From Lepturacanthus savala (Eukaryota; Chordata; Actinopteri; Scombriformes; Trichiuridae): a stretch of 64,000 nt of DNA. Below, one piece after another: positions 46,630-58,700 of this stretch. Location: contig CM060477.1 of assembly GCA_030544235.1 (NCBI GenBank), positions 983,934-1,047,933 of the forward strand, in the 5' to 3' direction. Position 1 is the stretch's first letter; every line of letters begins with the position of its first letter. The notes below the pieces were generated by a model that had not been told where the DNA came from, did no database searches, and was given only the letters and a program-made list of their open reading frames with translations. The translations under genes and the position numbers were made by a program.

Positions 46630-47268
46630 AGATTAAATCTTTTACTTTAAACTCTCCTTCAGTTTCTAAATAATTATTATTTTTTTATTTTTCTCAGTGT
46701 TTCTGCTTCTTCCTGTTTATCATGTGATGAGTTGTGGTTGTTGATGTCACCACAGACATGACAACACCTGGTTTACAGCATCTGTCTGAGTTTGGCCACG
46801 CCCACAAAAAGAAAACACCTGGTCATGATGCGTTCAGGGTCCCTCACAAATATCAGGAAATTCTATAAGCTGCCTTTAAAAGAGTTAACACAAGTATTCA
46901 GATATTATAATAGTACAATGTACACACATGCATATATATATATTATATCAATATTATTGTATATATATATATGCATATTTTATGATATCCTTTATATTCA
47001 CTAGTTTAATTTATATCTTATATTCACTATACCTTTATTATACTTTTACTTTCATTATATTTATATGATATTTAATAATTTATACATATGTAACCGTGTG
47101 CAATTTAATTAATTTTTTCCTGTAAATCGACTGATAAGATAAAGTTTCTCCTTATTTAAGTAAAGACTCCTCCTCATAACAATGTGTGTGTTTAGTAAGT
47201 TTCAACCTAACAGCTGAGGTGAAGCTGTGATTTCCCAGCAGCACCTGAACGCACCTCCAGACTGAATC
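45970..47268. other. bub1-glo1 intergenic region
   Basis: Contains a GT-rich repeat with 'catgtactatatagtgtgtgtgt' units (about 46236-46493), a short (CA)n (about 46589-46624) and AT-rich DNA. The glo1 promoter must lie at its 3' end, but no CpG-rich core is obvious. 'tttcccag' and 'acctccag' before the glo1 ATG could be acceptors of an upstream non-coding exon. Confidence 0.5.
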
Positions 47269-50200
47269 ATGGAGGCCAGAGGACTGAGTGAAGAAGCTGC
47301 AGCTGCTGCCTGTAAAGAAGGACACGCCATCACCAAGGTAACACATCCGTTTATTCTATTTATTCTGTTTATTACCTGGTTATTCTAACGTGTTTAATCC
47401 TCTGCTGTAATAAACTGTGACGTCACGGACTCTGGAACTCAACCAGTCCAACCTGTTGACGCCTCAGGACACGACCACATTCTCACCTTTTCTACAGAAA
47501 ATACAACCTGAAGAGATTTAGAATCTACGTAAAAACTGTAAAAAAACTGTAAAAAAACAAACTACTATTAAAGCTGTGAATCCTAAAAAACTCCTGATCC
47601 AGGTTCAACCTGGTTTTATTGATAAATCACAGCAGAAAACCTCAGATACAACATTAAATGAAGTGTTTTAGGACATTAAGTAAAGTAATAAAGTAAAAGT
47701 AACATGAATTTTACTATTATTTACTAGTTTTAGTTCTTTATTCTCTAACAGCAGGTTGATCGTCATGTTAATATAAATGAAATTTAGCAATTACTGCTGC
47801 TAACACCACTATTACTGCTGCTAACACCACTACTACTGCTGCTAACACCACTATTACTGCTGCTAACACCACTATTACTGCTGCTAACACCACTATTACT
47901 GCTGCTAACACCACTACTACTGCTGCTAACACCACTATTACTGCTGCTAACACCACTATTACCGCTGCTAACACCATTATTACCGCTGCTAACACCACTA
48001 TTACTGCTGCTAACACCACTATTACCGCTGCTAACACCACTATTACCGCTGCTAACACCACTATTACTGCTGCTAACACCACAATTACTGCTGCTAACAC
48101 CACTATTACCGCTGCTAACACCACTATTACTGCTGCTAACACCACTATTACTGCTGCTGGTCCTGGTTCTGGTCCTGGTCCTGGTCTAAATCTGGTTCTG
48201 CTTCTTCAGGACTACATGATGCAGCAGACCATGCTGAGGGTCAAAGATCCAACTCGATCCCTGGACTTCTACACACGAGTCCTGGGCCTGACGTGAGTCC
48301 TCATCTGACCCCTGACCTCTGACCCCTGACTCTGATTTCTCACCAGCTCATTTTATTTTATTTTTTTCCCCAGTTTACTCCAGAAAATCGACTTCCCCTC
48401 CATGCGTTTCACTCTCTACTTCCTGGGCTACGAGGAGAAGTCGGAGATCCCGGCGGACATCAAGGAGAGGACGGCGTGGACGTTCTCCCGCCGCGCCACG
48501 ATAGAACTGACCCAGTACGTCCCGTCGCCATCACCTTTACCTGAAAAACAGCAGCAAATCAGCCAGGAATTACAGGGAAATAAGGTTTTAACATGACGAT
48601 ATTTAAACAGGGAGGATCTATTTTAGTTTGAATTCATTCCCTTTTCATTTCAACATCATTCAGGTTGTTAAAAGTTAACTAGACAATTCACGCAGAAATT
48701 GTGAGAGTTGGTTCTGGGTCATGGGAATCAATCAATCAACTCTGTCACCGTGGTAACCCTCTTGTGTCTACAGATGCTGCAGGGCCTTCATTTTATCACC
48801 CTCAAAAAGTTTGGTGAGCGTTGGACCTTTACATCCAAAGTCATTATGGAAAACTCATCAACCAATCAGCTTTCAGGAGGCGGGGCTTTGATGTAATGGA
48901 ACGGGTTCGATAGGACCTGCACATGATTTAAACCAAGTTATATAATTGTCGGAGTTTTAGATCCAAAGTTATTAAGGGAAACCCATGAGCCAATCAGCTT
49001 TGAGGAGGCGGGGCCCTAATACTATGGAATCAGTTTGATTGGTCTTCAACATGATCTCCACCAAGTTATATGGTTGTAGGAGCTTTAGATCCAAAGTTAT
49101 TGATGAAAACCATTCAGCCAATCAGCTTTCAGCCTGACATCATGAGCCAATCAGCTTCAGCTGACCAGCTGCACCGTTACCATGGTGACTAACTGCTCTG
49201 CTACATTTGATGACATCACTAACCGACTAAATCTGGGCAGACAGAACGGCTACGTTTGGTTGGAACACACCCCGAATAAACGCTCATAATTCAAAAACCG
49301 TAAAAGATGGAGACAAAACGATCATATTTTCTGAGAGCTGCCGTTCTCCCGGTCGTAATGATATCATTTATATTTCTGTGACATGAAAACTTGTGAGCAC
49401 AGGAGCAGGTTAACAAGTAGGAAGATTTTGAAAATCAAGGATTTTCAAATTCAAATTTAACATTAGACTAAATGGAAGAAAAACAGGGACCACGCTGTGT
49501 TTGGAGGCTCGTAGCAATAAAACCGTAGAACTCTCAGATTGGTGAGTGGTATTTTATCGATCAGGACGGTCACACCTACGTTTTGATATAAAAATTATTG
49601 ATGTGCAGTGAGCGGTGCAGTTACTGCCGGTCCAGTCCAACTCACCCTCAGTGCATTATTTCAATGCTCTGGGGATGAGTTGGACCCAAGTAATTAAAAT
49701 TAAATTAATTCATTAATCAATTAATTAATTAATCTTTGTGGTATTTTATTATTTACATATTGGTGGCTTAAATCTGGTTAAACATGAGTAAAACTTGCTG
49801 CTGATTAATATATAATAACAATAAAAACAATAAAAATTAGAATAAACCTTAGAAAAAGAGCGCTGTGGGCATGGTCCATCCATTCAATGACACAAAAATA
49901 TTACACAAAAACATAAGAGACACTAAAAGAACATTATTTAACTGATGATAAATGATGATGACACAGTAAAACATTTACATCGTCCACATTTGGACAATAA
50001 AAGGCCTTTGAGTTGAGTTTAAAATCAGTAAAATGGAGACGTGTTCCTGTAGTTTGAGTGAGTTCTGAGGATTCTATCAGTGTAGAACAGAGACATCCAG
50101 ACTTCTCTAAGTGACCAGTGAAGGTTCTGACGGTAGATTTACGGTTTAATTGCTGAGTAAATGTGTGTAAACAGGTTGTGATGTTGTGTTTTTCAGTAAC

Positions 50201-52364
50201 TGGGGCTCAGAGTCTGATGAGAGTCTGTCTTATCACCATGGAAACAACGAGCCGCGAGGGTTTGGTGAGTTTCTCTGTTTATTTCTGCTCGTTGACTTTG
50301 TTTTCTGCCGTTTCCAGTCGTAACCGTCGTCTTTGGTCTGATCTCCAGGTCACATCGGCATCGCCGTCCCTGACGTTCACGCCGCCTGTAAAATGTTTGA
50401 GGCTCAGGGAGTGAAGTTTGTGAAGAAACCAGATTCAGGTGAGTTTAAATAACAAGAACCTGCAGCGTCTGTCCATGAATTACAACAAATACATTCATTC
50501 CTCAGGTTTTTATTCAGATTCATGCTGCTCCAAAAACTTTATTTAAAAAGAAGAAACAAACACGAATTTATTCAAACATCAGAATGAGTTAAACAGGTTT
50601 AACTACTATAGAAACCAGAGAAATCCAACATTTCACCAGTAGGTGGAGCTCACACATAAAACACTTATTACTAATACAGAAATAAATAGTTTGACTCACG
50701 TTTAACCAGAGTTAAACTAATAAAAAGATGAATATGGAACTAAGAATAAACATGAATGAGAAGAAGACAATGGAAAAATAATAAAAATATATTATATTAT
50801 ATTATATAAATAAATACTCCATTACAAGTAAAGTCCTACATATATATATTAATATATTCACATTATATTAATATTAAAATATTATAGTATATTTATATTA
50901 TATTATATAAATAAATACTCCATTACAAGTAAAGTCCTACATATATATTAATATATTTATATTATATTCATATTATATTTATAGAACATTAATATTAAAA
51001 TATAACATTATATTATATTTATATTATATTTATAGTATATTATGCTATTATTATAGTATATTAATATTATATAAATAAATAAATACTCCTACATATATAT
51101 TATTTTTATATTATATTATATTTATATTATATTTATATTATTCTACTTGTATAAAAGTCCATCAGTATTATAAGTTTCAAATTCCTGAAGAAAAATATTA
51201 TAAATATATAGAATATTCTCAAGTATTCTGAGTATATGTATTAAAGTACTGTAGTATTATACTGTAGTATTGTAGTATATATATTAATGTATTGTAGTAT
51301 ATGTATTAAAGTATTGTAGTATTATAGTGTAGTATATGTATTAAAGTATTGTAGTATATGTATTAAAGTATTGTAGTATATGTATTAAAGTATTGTAGTA
51401 TATGTATTAAAGTATTGTAGTATTATAGTGTAGTATTGTAGTATATGTATTAAAGTATTGTAGTATATGTATTAAAGTATTGTAGTATTATAGTGTAGTA
51501 TTGTAGTATATATATTAATGTATTGTAGTATATGTATTAAAGTATTGTAGTATATATATTAATGTATTGTAGTATATGTATTAAAGTATTGTAGTATTAT
51601 ATTGTAGTATTGTAGTATATGTATTAAAGTATTGTAGTATATATATTAATGTATTGTAGTATATGTATTAAAGTATTGTAGTATTATATTGTAGTATTGT
51701 AGTATATGTATTAAAGTATTGTAGTATTATACTGTAGTATTGTAGTATATGTATTAAAGTATTGTAGTATATGTATTAAAGTATTGTAGTATATATATTA
51801 ATGTATTGTAGTATATGTATTAAAGTATTGTAGTATTATATTGTAGTATTGTAGTATATGTATTAAAGTATTGTAGTATATAGTATTTATAGATATTCTG
51901 TAGATTAGTCCAGTGGTTCCCAACCCAGGGTTCAGGACCCTCCAAAGGGTCAGAGGATAAATGTGAAGGGTCCTGATTATTTAGAAAAAAACAACATGAT
52001 GATTTATTGAAATTAAACTGTGAGAAGCATCAAACTCTAGTTTCATGACTTGATTTATTTATTTTCTATGGTAGAAACTAAAGCTTCAGACAAATGTAGT
52101 GAAACAGAATATTTAGTGTGAAACGTTGAGGTCCACACTCTGTTGGAGGCTTCATGTTATTTCCCACAGATAAATAAATAATATCGAGATATATCTCTAT
52201 ATACAGAGATATCATAATATATTCAGTGGCTGCTCATTCATTTAAATATAAATATGCTTCTATCCGCAGGTAAAATGAAGGATCTGGCCTTCATCCAGGA
52301 CCCCGACGGATACTGGATCGAGGTTTTAAGTCCCAACAACATGGTGTCATTAATGTCCCTGTAG
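47269..52364 (+). CDS. glo1: Lactoylglutathione lyase (glyoxalase I)
   Basis: Exons: 47269-47337, 48210-48292, 48374-48514, 50197-50264, 50349-50438 and 52270-52364, giving 181 aa (human 184). It turns the hemithioacetal of methylglyoxal and glutathione into S-D-lactoylglutathione, the first step of the cytosolic glyoxalase pathway. The protein has two vicinal-oxygen-chelate modules. The four metal ligands of the family are all present: Gln in MQQTMLRVKD, Glu in ATIELTHNWG, His in FGHIGIAVPD and Glu in GYWIEVLSPN. Other family landmarks are SLDFYTRVLG, FLGYE, ELTHNWGSE and KMKDLAFIQDPDGYW. The ATG has a fair context (atcATGG) and sits at the conserved N-terminus MEARGLSEEA. Confidence 0.98.
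47793..48158. repeat. 21-bp minisatellite, glo1 intron 1
   Basis: Unit 'actattactgctgctaacacc', about 17 copies, with act/acc and tat/tac variants. The minus-strand VVLAAVI frame comes from it. Confidence 0.94.
48770..49165. repeat. 128-bp tandem repeat, glo1 intron 3
   Basis: 'caatcagctt' starts at 48863, 48991 and 49119, exactly 128 bp apart, with similar flanks ('ttagatccaaagttatt' upstream, 'gaggaggcggggc' downstream). A partial fourth copy is near 49148. Each full unit has CCAATCAG next to GGCGGGGC. The rest of intron 3 (49170-50190) shows no gene signal. Confidence 0.85.
51195..51890. repeat. 'gtattgtagtatatgtattaaa' minisatellite, glo1 intron 5
   Basis: Variable-length units of tgtagtata(t/a)attaa(a/t)gta over about 700 bp. 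AT-rich 'tatattatatt' repeats precede it from about 50780. Confidence 0.9.
51911..52160. mobile_element. hAT-like MITE left end, glo1 intron 5
   Basis: 'ccagtggttcccaacccagggttcaggaccctcc' (from about 51911) is a hAT-type terminus widespread in fish. The right end is not clear. Confidence 0.5.
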
Positions 52365-52998
52365 AGCACAAACACAACATCCTACTAATAGAAAACTGTT
52401 CAAATTAAACAGATAAATCAAGATAACACTGATCTATGTGGGACTAATTATAATAATAGTGTAATATTACCAATATACCTGCTAATGATTAATAATAATA
52501 AACAACATATAGTCAGAAATTAACAGTAAACTCAACTTATGTTTTATAAAACTCTGAAAAAATAAAACAAGTTTCTGCTGTTTTGAGTCTGAAGTTGTTA
52601 TATTTATTAAACTCATGATATTTTAACTCTTTATGAGTTCTGGTTCTGGTTAAACTGAATATCAGGATGAAAATAAGACGTTTATTCAGTTTATTCTTTA
52701 GAAAACATCTGTAAATATTTGAAATTAGGACAGTGATGTTAAATAGAACAGGGACAAATCATCCACATTTATATTTTCATATATATTTTATATAAATTTG
52801 CATATATTCATATTATTCAGCAGCAGCAAATTTTACACATTTAAACAAGAAAAAAAAGAGTAAAACATTAAAAACACATGTCAGCAGCTGATGGAGCCAG
52901 AAGATGTGGAAGTTATGAAATAATGATTTGTGTGTTGGGTCTATTTTGTCTGGCGGATGAACACAGGAACTCTGCATTATTAATGAAAGAGAAACCTG

Positions 52999-53355
<357 letters not shown>

Positions 53356-54967
53356 GTGTGTGTGTGTGTGTGTGTCCTTGTCTTTATGTCATAGTCGGGA
53401 CCGATCATTGAAGTACGACCGACATTATGAGGACGTTTCTCTCCGGTCCTCAGAACTATACAAGTAAAATATATATTTGTGATATAAATATATATATATG
53501 ACCCTGATCCCTGATCCTCATATCAGTGACATTCTGACTCTCTGCCACCTAGTGGTGGATTTATTATTTGCACCTTTTCAACTACAGTGCGGTGGATGTG
53601 GTGGTCCTCACGACGTGATAAAGACATGTATGTGTATGTGTGTGTCAGTTAAAATCTGGCAGACTTTTTCAACTCATTAATGTTTTCTAGTTGCTCCTTT
53701 GTTGTTTTTAGCATTTACCAACACATTAAGCTAATGTTCATGACGTTACCGACATAAACGTCTGGTAAAACTTCCTTTCAAGCGTCTCAGTTTAACTTTG
53801 CAATGGAAACTACATCAAGCAAAGAAGATTATGAAGCTCAATGTGATATTACTTTTTTTAAAATTAATTAATTAATTTTTTGTGATGCTACCTGCTTTAG
53901 CTTCACTTTAGCTTCACGCTAATTTCGGGTCAAAGCAGAAGTAGTTAATAGGTGTGAATATGAAATTATACATGATGGATTGATTAGAAGGTAATATGAT
54001 TTAAATAATAATAATATTAATAATCATTTAGTCATTCAATTTAAAAATAAATGAGTTCATTGAACTGATAACATTCAAACATCTGGAAAACAAAAGAAAA
54101 TCTGTTTTAAACTTAAGAAATTTATGCAATGAGCAGAAAACATTCATGAGTTGTAAAGTTCTTCCAGAATTTAACTTCACACACGTTGAATCTTGATTTC
54201 TTGTTGTTAATGTCATGGAGATGTAGATTTGGTTCATTTCCTGTTAGCATTTAAGCTAACGTGACCCTTAAAAGAATTCAGTACAGGCTGAATGTTTTCC
54301 CCCCGACTTGTCAATCAGTTTGTATAGAAATGTTTAGCTTAGCAAAAACCAGCGTTGTTACTTTCATCTTTATTTGTAAAAAGACAGAGGAGATCACAGG
54401 TTTGCACTCAGAGACAGTTTAAACCACAGATAATGAAGAAAACAAGTGATTAATATGAACTAATATCATCGTGTTTCAGTGTTTAAGGTCCTGTAACGTT
54501 ACATCGTCTGAACTTTCAGCTTCTGTTTCGTCGCCTTATTAAAATAAAAACATAAATCCTTTTTTGAAAGTGATGAAAAAGGAGCTAAACGTTAGTTTAA
54601 TTTAATGAAAGAACAGTTTAAACCAGGTTTAAAGCTGAATAAAGTCACACTAGAATGTTCAGAAATTCACCTAAAGTCACTTTATTCACTTTAGTGACAT
54701 CACAACATTTTATATCATCAGGATTCTCTGACTTTGATGAAGGTTTGTGTGTTTTTATTTTAATAAGGCGTCGGTTTCTATTTGTCAGTTAAAGGGTCAG
54801 TGGAGGATTATTATTATTATTAATATCATCATTATTATTATTAATATCCTGCAGACGATTCACAACAAACTTTGTAAAATCACGTTAACAAAACTCCTCG
54901 TTGGTTCGTCAGTAACTCGTTTCCACGGTGATAAACGTGTTCTCCGGGTCGTTAAGGGGTTAGTTCG
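53356..54967. other. hey2 downstream flank
   Basis: AT-rich sequence that would include the hey2 3' UTR on the minus strand. A perfect CTCF-core match, CCACTAGGTGGCAG, lies on the minus strand at 53542-53555. No gene is seen on the plus strand. Confidence 0.5.
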
Positions 54968-55660
54968 TCAGAAAGCGCCGACCTCCGTCCCCCACGGTCT
55001 GTAGGGTTTACTGCTGCTGCTGGGAGGAGTCTGGGAGGAGGAGGAGGAGGAGGAGGAGGAGGAGGAGGAGATGGGAGGACTGGTGGAGGTGAAGGAGGAC
55101 GGGGGGAGGATGGGGAAACCTCCGTGCAGGGCGATGGGAAACGATGCCGACAGGGAGAGGAGGGAGGAGGTGGAGGAGGTGGAGGAGTCTGCAGGGGAGG
55201 AGAAGGAGGAGGAGGAGGAGGAGGAGGCCAGCCTCTGGGCGGCTCCGCCTACAGCATCTGTGGAAACAGGAAGCCCGCTCAGTCCGTATGGCAAAGGCCG
55301 AAACGCCGTCGCCGTGGCGACCGCAGCCGCCCAGTGATGGGCGTGGAAGGGGAGGTGGTGCTGATGCTGGTGGTGAAGGGAGGAGGGCGTCGCCATGGAG
55401 AAGGAGGCGGCGTCACGCTGCGAGGCGCAGGAGCTGAGGTGGGAGAGGAGGCGGGACCTCAGCGGGTCACTGGAGTCCAGGCCCTCCACGGTGCTCAGGT
55501 AACGGGAAACCTCCGTCAAACACTCCCGGAAACCCAGAGACAGGAAGTCCAGGGCCAGAGCGTGGGCGTCGAAGTAACCTGAGGACACACGTTAAAGTAG
55601 TTTAACCCCTGGATGCATGGAGATATTTATGTTATATAATATATTTAATATTTAACACAT

Positions 55661-55711
<51 letters not shown>

Positions 55712-58700
55712 AAACCATTAACTATAACTATATACTAACTACTATACTATAACTAGTTACTATAACTATATACTAACTACTATACTATAACTAGTTACTA
55801 TAACTATATACTAACTACTATACTATAACTAGTAACTATAACTATATACTAACTACTATACTATAACTAGTAACTATAACTATATACTAACTACTATACT
55901 ATAACTAGTTACTATAACTATATACTAACTACTATACTATAACTAGTTACTATAACTATATACTAACTACTATACTATAACTAGTAACTATAACTATATA
56001 CTAACTACTATACTATAACTAGTAACTATAACTATATACTAACTACTATACTATAACTAGTTACTATAACTATATACTAACTACTATACTATAACTAGTT
56101 ACTATAACTATATACTAACTACTATACTATAACTAGTAACTATAACTATATACTAACTACTATACTATAACTAGTAACTATAACTATATACTAACTACTA
56201 TACTATAACTAGTAACTATAACTATATACTAACTACTATACTATAACTAGTAACTATAACTATATACTAACTACTATACTATAACTAGTAACTATAACTA
56301 TATACTAACTACTATACTATAACTAGTTACTATAACTATATACTAACTACTATACTATAACTAGTTACTATAACTATATACTAACTACTATACTATAACT
56401 AGTAACTATAACTATATACTAACTACTATACTATAACTAGTAACTATAACTATATACTAACTACTATACTATAACTAGTAACTATAACTATATACTAACT
56501 ACTATACTATAACTAGTAACTATAACTATATACTAACTACTATACTATAACTAGTAACTATAACTATATACTAACTACTATACTATAACTAGTAACTATA
56601 ACTATATACTAACTACTATACTATAACTAGTAACTATAACTATATGCTAACTACTATACTATAACTAGTAACTATAACTATATGCTAAGTTATTCCATCC
56701 ACATTCATGGCTGTGTACATTAGCATCCCTGGCTGCTAACCAGTAGATGCTACTTCAATGCTTCTATGTAGGAATTTCAGTGTATTTGAACCTCCTACAG
56801 CAGCAAAGCTCTGACCTGCAGACTCTGCTGCTGCTGCTGTTTAAACCCGATCTAACGCTGTAGAAACGCATGTGAACCCCTCCCCTCCCCCGCTTCAGGC
56901 TTTATGAAAGCAAACAGCAGCTCAGGGTCAAACGCTGCTTTCATCTGTGCAGCGTTTTCCCATGGATTCACCACCTCCTCTGTCAAACACACTGTTTTAA
57001 GTGTCAGGACGACACCATGTGATGAACATTGTCCCGTCATTTATCAGTTTAACCCAGACTAGACTAACTCCAACCTCCTAGGCATAGTCAAAGTCCTCTC
57101 TTAGTGTCTATGGTGTAATGTGGGAAGAAAAGAAGCTGCAGGTTCCAGATATCACCACCAGGTGGCCACAAATGATGGCGCCTGTTTGAAGGTCCATTTA
57201 CCGCAATGACACCAACCAACAGAAAATTCAAAGTGATCCAGAAACCAGGACATCTTCTGGATCATCGTGAAAATATAATCACGTGTTCATGGTATTATTC
57301 ACAACACTTGCTGAAAATTTGATGAAATTCCAGCTAAAACTTTTTGAGATATTTTGCTAACAAACAGACGGACAAACCCGCTCACACCAACCTGAACCAT
57401 GGTGTCACACCATGCAGTTTTTTTGTTTAGTTTGTGTTTTTTTTACCTTTTCCTCCACTGATCTGCAGCATCTTCAGATGATCCACAGTCATCTGCAGAA
57501 TCTCTGCTTTCTCCAGTTTAGCTGAACCCTGAAAGAAAAAAAAACATGAGGAAGAAAATGTTTTTAAAAAGAAAACGTCCAAATTCTCTGGTTCCAGCTT
57601 CTTTTCTCTGATTATTTCCTGGTTTATTTAGTCTCTATAATAATAAACTGATGACTGAAACTACACAGGATCTAGAACGGAACCCTGAGGAACCCCACAT
57701 TTGATTTGACATCAAACTATTTTTATAATCAATTAATTGTTTAGAGTCATTGATTAATTAGTAAATGTCTAAATTCTCTGGTTTCAGCTTCTCTTCCAGA
57801 CATTTCATGTTATATCTCAGGTTTTGGGAAACACTGATCCACGTTTTACACCATTTAATGAACCAAACTACTAATCGATCAATCATTTCAATCATCATTA
57901 CATCAGGAGTCACTGGGCCACTATGGGTCCAGGTTTTTGTTCCAACCAAGCAGGAACACACCTGATTCTAGTAATCAACCACTAGGACCTTGATTAGTAG
58001 AACCAGTAAATACTGATACTGGACCAGGATTTGATTTAATTAAAAAGTCTGAAATCATGAGTGTGACACAGACAGTGAGATCTGATCATGTTCTGATCAG
58101 GTTCTGATCAGGTTCTACAGTAACAAACCTGCTTCTCGAAGGCCGTGGGGACGAGTCTTCTTAGCTCCAGGAGACTGTTGTTGATTCTGTCCCGGCGTCT
58201 TTTTTCAATAATCTGAAATAGACGAAACCATAGAACCATAGAACCATAAAACCATAGAACCATAAAACCATAGAACCATAAAACCATAAAACCATAGAAC
58301 CATAAAACCATAGAACCATAGAACCATAGAACCATAGAACCATAGAACCATAAAACCATAGAACCATAGAACCATAGAACCATAGAACCATAAAACCATA
58401 AAACCATAGAACCATAGAACCATGTGTAATAACTCCAGAGTTTAAAGCCGATCCAATAAACACCAGAGTTTTACCCCTCTACGTTTCTTCCGGGCCAGAA
58501 CCTGAGTGGTCGTCGTCGGGGATCCGCATCCGATAAAAGACGCCTTCATGTGCCTGAAGAAGAAGAAGAATCATGAACCTTCATTATCACCTGATTAAAA
58601 GTCAGTTTTTGTCCTGAATCATCTCTCGATGATGCTAAAATAGGACAGTGATATTCAACAGGGGGTCCGCGGCCCCTAGGGGGTCCATGGAGGTACTGCA

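Noticed and set aside
55071..55582. Plus-strand open frames across hey2 exon 5
   Set aside because: Antisense of the Ser-rich hey2 coding region. The minus-strand frame has Orange and YRPW motifs.
55716..56690. TACTAAC strings as branch points
   Set aside because: They are on the plus strand, while hey2 is transcribed from the minus strand, so the RNA would not carry them.
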